A DNA stretch of 31,248 nucleotides from an uncultured Synechococcus sp. Its GTDB lineage: Bacteria > Cyanobacteriota > Cyanobacteriia > PCC-6307 > Cyanobiaceae. The first letter of the stretch is position 1. The number at the start of each line of letters is the position of its first letter. Below, piece after piece: positions 30,983 to 31,248 of this stretch. The notes beneath the pieces were generated by a model. It was not told the DNA's origin. It saw only the letters and a list, made by a program, of their open reading frames with translations, and did not search any database. The translations under genes and the position numbers were made by a program. Location of the stretch: assembly GCA_913050105.1 (NCBI GenBank), contig CAJWZN010000004.1, positions 1-31,248 on the forward strand, written 5' to 3'.

Positions 30983-31248
30983 ATGTTGGAATCGCTGGCT
31001 TTCAGCCTCAACTTCGTGCACCCACTGATGGAGTGGATTCTGTTGGGTGTGGGTGGTTGGGTTCTTTACCTCGGGATCAAGGCGAAGAAGATGCGAACCG
31101 GCACATCTGAACAACGGAAAGCTCTTGTTTCAGGAAAATTTGCGCAACGTCATTACCTCTGGGGGAGTTTATTTCTGTCTGCAATGGTGATAGGCAACCT
31201 GGGCGGAATGGCGGTCACTTACATCAACAATGGAAAATTATTTGTCGA
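30983..31248 (+). CDS. DUF4079-like membrane protein, N-terminal part (3' end outside window)
   Basis: The frame starts with ATG 30983 and runs off the window after 88 codons. The peptide begins MLESLAFSLNFVHPLMEWIL, a first hydrophobic helix, followed by a charged linker with KAKKMRTG. It then has KFAQRHYLWGSLFLSAMVIG and GGMAVTYINNGKLFV, a second helix. This pattern matches the cyanobacterial and plastid-related DUF4079 family of small membrane proteins of unknown function, which, as I recall, share a distant resemblance to cytochrome b561-type folds. His residues in VHPL and QRHY could be heme ligands, which is inference. It stands 52 bp after purH on the same strand. Confidence 0.75.
   Translation, partial: MLESLAFSLNFVHPLMEWILLGVGGWVLYLGIKAKKMRTGTSEQRKALVSGKFAQRHYLWGSLFLSAMVIGNLGGMAVTYINNGKLFV

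Noticed and set aside
1..31248. CRISPR arrays, insertion sequences, phage genes, toxin-antitoxin pairs
   Set aside because: I looked for spaced direct repeats, transposase motifs and integrase-like proteins and found none; gene content is chromosomal throughout.

Overview
The window is chromosomal DNA from a cyanobacterium, most likely a marine Synechococcus of the picocyanobacterial type. This rests on a small psbK gene next to tgt, a carotenoid oxygenase, a cobS gene, a DUF3155-like protein, a DUF4079-like membrane protein, high GC, very compact packing and a tRNA gene without an encoded CCA end. I see no insertion sequences, CRISPR arrays, phage genes or rRNA. Species assignment is inference.

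Layout. Bases 1-4067 hold the end of a class I DNA photolyase, a DegT-type aminotransferase, a redoxin, a short lipoprotein, and a two-gene split photolyase in which the FAD domain and the antenna-type domain are separate genes in inverted order. Bases 4148-7912 run rightward: fabI, hisB, a carotenoid oxygenase and a SIMPL-type secreted protein. Bases 7905-14892 run leftward as one tight gene string: pgm, rdgB, a possible 28-residue peptide, a SABATH-type methyltransferase, a Leu/Glu-dehydrogenase-like enzyme, a sarcosine-oxidase-like flavoenzyme and a BCCT transporter. The last four look like an uptake-and-catabolism or modification cassette for an amino-acid-like or N-methylated compound, and I consider this the best candidate for an undescribed system.

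Bases 14946-20808 hold a RecB-like nuclease, pyrE with ygfZ on the opposite strand, a secreted cyanobacterial hypothetical, a CAU-anticodon tRNA, a CNNM/CBS membrane protein and a Gfo/Idh oxidoreductase. Bases 20812-24036 encode a 1074-residue protein resembling the alpha/beta subunits of eukaryotic phosphorylase kinase along its whole length. Bases 24052-28002 hold a WecG/TagA glycosyltransferase, psbK, tgt, cobS and an orphan histidine kinase. Bases 28003-28364 form the only long non-coding stretch and carry several strong hairpins upstream of a DUF3155-like gene. The window ends with an alpha/beta hydrolase, purH and the start of a DUF4079-like membrane protein.

A recurring architectural feature is that nearly all convergent gene pairs overlap or touch at their stop codons, leaving no room for conventional terminators. 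Gene starts were chosen by family length, start codon and overlap. Where an alternative is realistic it is stated in the entry.
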